DNA of 8,796 nt from Bacteroidota bacterium (GTDB lineage Bacteria > Bacteroidota > Bacteroidia > Bacteroidales > VadinHA17). Both the position numbers and the translations under genes were made by a program. Where the stretch lies: the NCBI GenBank assembly GCA_030642585.1, contig DAOWNN010000069.1:1-8796 (forward strand). The letters are read 5' to 3'. Every line of letters starts with the position of its first letter. Positions within the stretch are counted from its first letter, which is position 1. Below, one piece after another: positions 6,334-8,796 of the stretch. The notes under the pieces were generated by a model. The model searched no databases and had not been told where the DNA came from. It worked only from the letters and a program-made list of their open reading frames with translations.

Positions 6334-8280
6334 ATGAAATTGAAAATAAAATATCTGTTGATAACTGGAATAATATTTTTGCATGCATTCCATATAAATG
6401 GATATTCTGTACAGGCAGATAGTCTCATAAAGCTACTTAGTTCGGCAAATGACTCCTTGAAAATTGTATTGCTTTCACAACTGACAGAAGAATATAAATC
6501 ATCTTCTTTGGAAAAATGTCTTGAATATGAGAATCAATCATTATTTATTGCTCAGTTGGCGAAAAGACACGACTGGATGGCAAAAGCTCATTTGAGGATT
6601 GGGGAAATTTATTATAATACAGAAATGTATCCGGAGGCGATTGATGAATATGTTAAGGCAAAGATGCTGGCGGAACAAATCAATGACTCTACCCTGATTG
6701 GGAATATCTGCCATGAACTAGGCAAATCTTACCTTAATAATGAACAAACTCAAAAAGGCTTATCAAGTTTCAGGAAAGCTCATCAATTAGCAAAGTTAAG
6801 GAAAGATACTTTAACCCAGATTCTAAGTATTATAAGTATTGCTGAATTATTCCTTTCCCAGGATAACAATGAAGAAGCGCTAATTTATCTAAATCAATGT
6901 ATTCCATACTTTCAAAATACAAGAAACAATAAGTATTATGTTAAAGTCCTTTTGTACATTACTGAAATAAAAATTAAAGAAAAAGATTTTTTAGCTGCCA
7001 GACAATATCTTACTCAAGCCTCTGTACTGGCAGCGGATGCTGGCTTGAACTACGAGACTGCTAATATTCTATATTACCTGGGATTTAACTTTTTTCGTGA
7101 GGGAAATATTAAGCTTAGCATGCAGCACTTTAACCAGGGATTAGAACAGGCAAATAAATACGGTTTTACCGATCTTATTATAAGAATAGAACAAGAATTA
7201 TCCATACTTCTTGAAAATAAAGGAAGTTTTGCCCAGGCTCTTTCCCACCAAAAACATGTTTACCAATTAAAAGATTCTTTGCGGGTTTCTCTCAGGGATC
7301 AAAAAATGTCTTTTCTGGACATGAAATATGATTCTGAAAAGAAAGAAAAGGACCTTGAATTATTAAAAAGGGAAGACGCAATTCAAAGTGCCTCATTGAA
7401 TAAGCAGAAACGATTACGATTTTATTTCTTGTTCATTTGCTTAATTCTAATAGTGGGTGCAGGTTTTAGTATCAGGGCAAATTTCATCAAACAAAGAATG
7501 GCAAGTACTCTCAATCAGAAAAAGAAACTTCTTGAAAAAACCCAGGAAGATTTGTTGAAAACCGAACAAAACTTGCAAAATCTGAATCAGACCAAAAATA
7601 AGCTTTTTTCTATATTGGCTCATGACCTGATCAATCCATTTAATGCTCTTTTAGGATTCGCCTCCCTACTGGAGGATGAATCTAATCATCTGAATAAAAG
7701 CGAAATAAAAGAATATAGTAGTGTAATTTACCAGACCGCCAATAATCTTCATTCATTGCTTGAGAATCTTTTACAATGGAGTCAAAGTCAGACAGGTAAG
7801 ATAATTACACGAAAAGAGATGATAAACATTTCAGAACTTGTCATGTCAGTTGAAAATCTACTTCAGGTAATGGCCAGCAAAAAAGGCATCTCAATTCATT
7901 CAAGCCTGGATAAGAACTGTTTTGCCTTCGCAGATCAAGATTTGATATCATCAGCTGTTAGAAATCTGGTACAAAATGCAATTAAGTTTTCCTCTTCCGG
8001 AAGCAAAATTAAGCTGAGTGTTTCCTGTATAAAAGACAAAGTTATTATTACCGTTGCTGATGAAGGAGTTGGAATTAAGAAATTAGATCAGGAAAAACTG
8101 TTTCGTTCAGATAACCATATAAGTACCCGTGGAACTTCAAATGAGACCGGTGCAGGTCTGGGCCTGATAATTACGAAAGAATTTGTCCTGCTAAATGAAG
8201 GAAGCATTGATTTGCAGAGCAATCATGGAAAAGGAAGTACCTTTACCATCACATTACCGGTAAGGGATAAATCAATTTAA
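6334..8280 (+). CDS. TPR-containing membrane sensor histidine kinase (second of pair, paralogue)
   Basis: This is also 648 aa and collinear with the upstream kinase. It has a signal peptide at about 1-24 (KYLLITGIIFLHAF), TPR-type helical repeats at about 40-320, a charged coiled coil at about 325-360, a transmembrane segment at about 362-381, a second coiled coil at about 385-420, and a HisKA/HATPase_c core. The phospho-acceptor is H430 in LFSILAHDLINPF. The N-box is NLVQNAIKF (N548), G1 is DEGVG (576-580) and G2 is GAGLG (606-610). The H, N, G1 and G2 boxes fall at exactly the same residue numbers as in the first kinase, as do NDSLK (39-43) and RGTSNE (599-604), so there are few or no net indels. 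The TPR part is much less similar, suggesting a different ligand or partner. Only 7 bases separate its stop from xseB, so the two should be co-transcribed. No cognate response regulator is nearby. Confidence 0.93.
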   Translation: MKLKIKYLLITGIIFLHAFHINGYSVQADSLIKLLSSANDSLKIVLLSQLTEEYKSSSLEKCLEYENQSLFIAQLAKRHDWMAKAHLRIGEIYYNTEMYPEAIDEYVKAKMLAEQINDSTLIGNICHELGKSYLNNEQTQKGLSSFRKAHQLAKLRKDTLTQILSIISIAELFLSQDNNEEALIYLNQCIPYFQNTRNNKYYVKVLLYITEIKIKEKDFLAARQYLTQASVLAADAGLNYETANILYYLGFNFFREGNIKLSMQHFNQGLEQANKYGFTDLIIRIEQELSILLENKGSFAQALSHQKHVYQLKDSLRVSLRDQKMSFLDMKYDSEKKEKDLELLKREDAIQSASLNKQKRLRFYFLFICLILIVGAGFSIRANFIKQRMASTLNQKKKLLEKTQEDLLKTEQNLQNLNQTKNKLFSILAHDLINPFNALLGFASLLEDESNHLNKSEIKEYSSVIYQTANNLHSLLENLLQWSQSQTGKIITRKEMINISELVMSVENLLQVMASKKGISIHSSLDKNCFAFADQDLISSAVRNLVQNAIKFSSSGSKIKLSVSCIKDKVIITVADEGVGIKKLDQEKLFRSDNHISTRGTSNETGAGLGLIITKEFVLLNEGSIDLQSNHGKGSTFTITLPVRDKSI

Positions 8281-8287
8281 TACTCTT

Positions 8288-8500
8288 ATGGCAAAAAAAG
8301 AATTGAAATATGGCGAGGCCATGCAAGAAATGGAAGAAATCCTTAGCAGGATTGAAAATGAAGAATTGGATGTAGATGAGCTTTCTACTACTGTAAAAAG
8401 AGTTTCATTCCTGGTTAAGTTTTGTCGTGACAAACTTTATAAAACTGAAGCTGAAGTTGAAAAGATCCTTAAAGAAATGGAAGGACAGAGTAATGATTAA
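8288..8500 (+). CDS. xseB: Exodeoxyribonuclease VII small subunit
   Basis: The 70-aa protein is of usual family length and is the non-catalytic subunit of exonuclease VII. Several copies coat the helical extension of XseA and control its activity. It shows the two-helix family pattern: YGEAMQEMEEILSRIENEELDVDEL, then VSFLVKFCRDKLYKTEAEVEKIL, including the conserved LxxIxxxxExxEL-like first helix and the xxCrxKL second helix. The ATG at 8288 fits the expected N-terminus and lies 7 bases after the second kinase's stop. No Shine-Dalgarno sequence is present, as for its neighbours. Its partner xseA is upstream in the same orientation but about 4 kb away. Confidence 0.95.
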   Translation: MAKKELKYGEAMQEMEEILSRIENEELDVDELSTTVKRVSFLVKFCRDKLYKTEAEVEKILKEMEGQSND

Positions 8501-8523
8501 TGTCTAATGATTAATGATTAATG
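8491..8523. repeat. AT-rich direct repeats over the xseB stop
   Basis: The 12-base unit TAATGATTAATG occurs at 8491-8502, 8505-8516 and 8512-8523, the last two overlapping. The first copy contains the xseB stop codon. It is probably a short slippage-derived tandem repeat. It also creates several in-register stop codons after xseB. Confidence 0.6.
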
Positions 8524-8796
8524 CATCATAGATGTTCTTCGACTTTTGACCATTCGATTTGGTTACCTGTTTGGCTTTGTTAGATATTTGTGATTCCTGC
8601 TGGCAGGGAATTGTCAACTTCCTCCTTTCCAATATCCCATTTGTGTATTCGTCTTTCATTGAAGCATTCGTGGCCTCCTGTTTTCCGAGCAAATCTCAAT
8701 GCAATAGCCTTAACTGACACATAAACAGCCTTTTAATGCAAAATAGTATTGCTTTTTGGGTGTCTCGCCAAAACAAAAAAGTAGCCCTGTTTCATG
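8524..8796. other. Non-coding tail with degenerate repeats and small hairpins
   Basis: No credible gene is seen on either strand. A 62-codon minus-strand frame (8504-8692) has low-complexity, non-family-like sequence. Visible structure includes heptamers related to ATTCGTG at 8586, 8593, 8639, 8647 and 8666. There is a small hairpin TTCCTGC/GCAGGGAA (8594-8610) and a weak TTTTGG/CCAAAA hairpin (8754-8773) followed by an A-run. The region could be decayed repeat or pseudogene material between xseB and a gene beyond the window. Confidence 0.5.
8594..8610. repeat. Small CCTGC/GCAGG hairpin
   Basis: TTCCTGC (8594-8600) and GCAGGGAA (8603-8610) form a near-perfect inverted repeat with one bulged G. 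The CCTGC/GCAGG core is like the arms of the larger GC-rich palindrome at 2793-2847. It may be a decayed member of the same family, or coincidence given how short it is. Confidence 0.35.

Noticed and set aside
8504..8692. 62-codon minus-strand frame after xseB
   Set aside because: Low-complexity sequence whose C-terminus is made by the TAATGATTAATG repeats. No recognisable domain and no support for a start.
1..8796. CRISPR array, tRNA/rRNA, IS element with terminal repeats, prophage genes
   Set aside because: No regularly spaced repeats, no tRNA or rRNA-like segments, and no transposase, integrase or phage protein features were seen by reading both strands.

Overview
The window looks like a chromosomal stretch from a member of the Bacteroidota. 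The DNA is AT-rich. Start codons lack clear Shine-Dalgarno sequences. The DnaK has the Bacteroidota-style segment after the first nucleotide-binding subdomain (IKRFMGES...), and there are two signal-peptide/TPR/transmembrane histidine kinases of a type abundant in that phylum. Genus cannot be given from the sequence alone. Every gene I can support is on the + strand.

Layout: (1) positions 1-1739 hold the 3' nine-tenths of dnaK (Hsp70 chaperone), whose 5' end lies outside the window. It is closed by a strong intrinsic terminator at about 1816-1850. (2) At 1896-2711 is a predicted exported protein built of MORN_2 (YwqK-type) repeats with a regular period of about 24 residues. (3) The 2712-2930 spacer carries a sharply GC-rich, foldable island (2788-2853). 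(4) At 2931-4304 is xseA, the exonuclease VII large subunit, read from a TTG start. (5) At 4373-6319 and 6334-8280 are two tandem paralogous sensor kinases of identical length (648 aa). (6) At 8288-8500 is xseB, the exonuclease VII small subunit. (7) The last ~296 bases (8501-8796) have no convincing gene, but contain short AT-rich direct repeats, degenerate ATTCGTG-like heptamers and small hairpins.

How the genes fit together: DnaK is a housekeeping chaperone and its terminator separates it from what follows. The xseA - kinase 1 - kinase 2 - xseB run has gaps of 68, 14 and 7 bases and probably forms one transcript, at least from kinase 1 onward. Its unusual point is that the two subunits of exonuclease VII, which work as one complex, are separated by nearly 4 kb of sensor-kinase genes. 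The two kinases are an old tandem duplication. Their cytoplasmic catalytic halves stay similar and have intact catalytic motifs, while the exported TPR halves have diverged strongly. No response regulator is in the window.

I found no clear-cut new defence system, mobile element, CRISPR array or RNA gene. The best lead is the exonuclease VII/sensor-kinase arrangement, which may be a regulatory link or a passenger insertion. The sequence alone does not decide between these.
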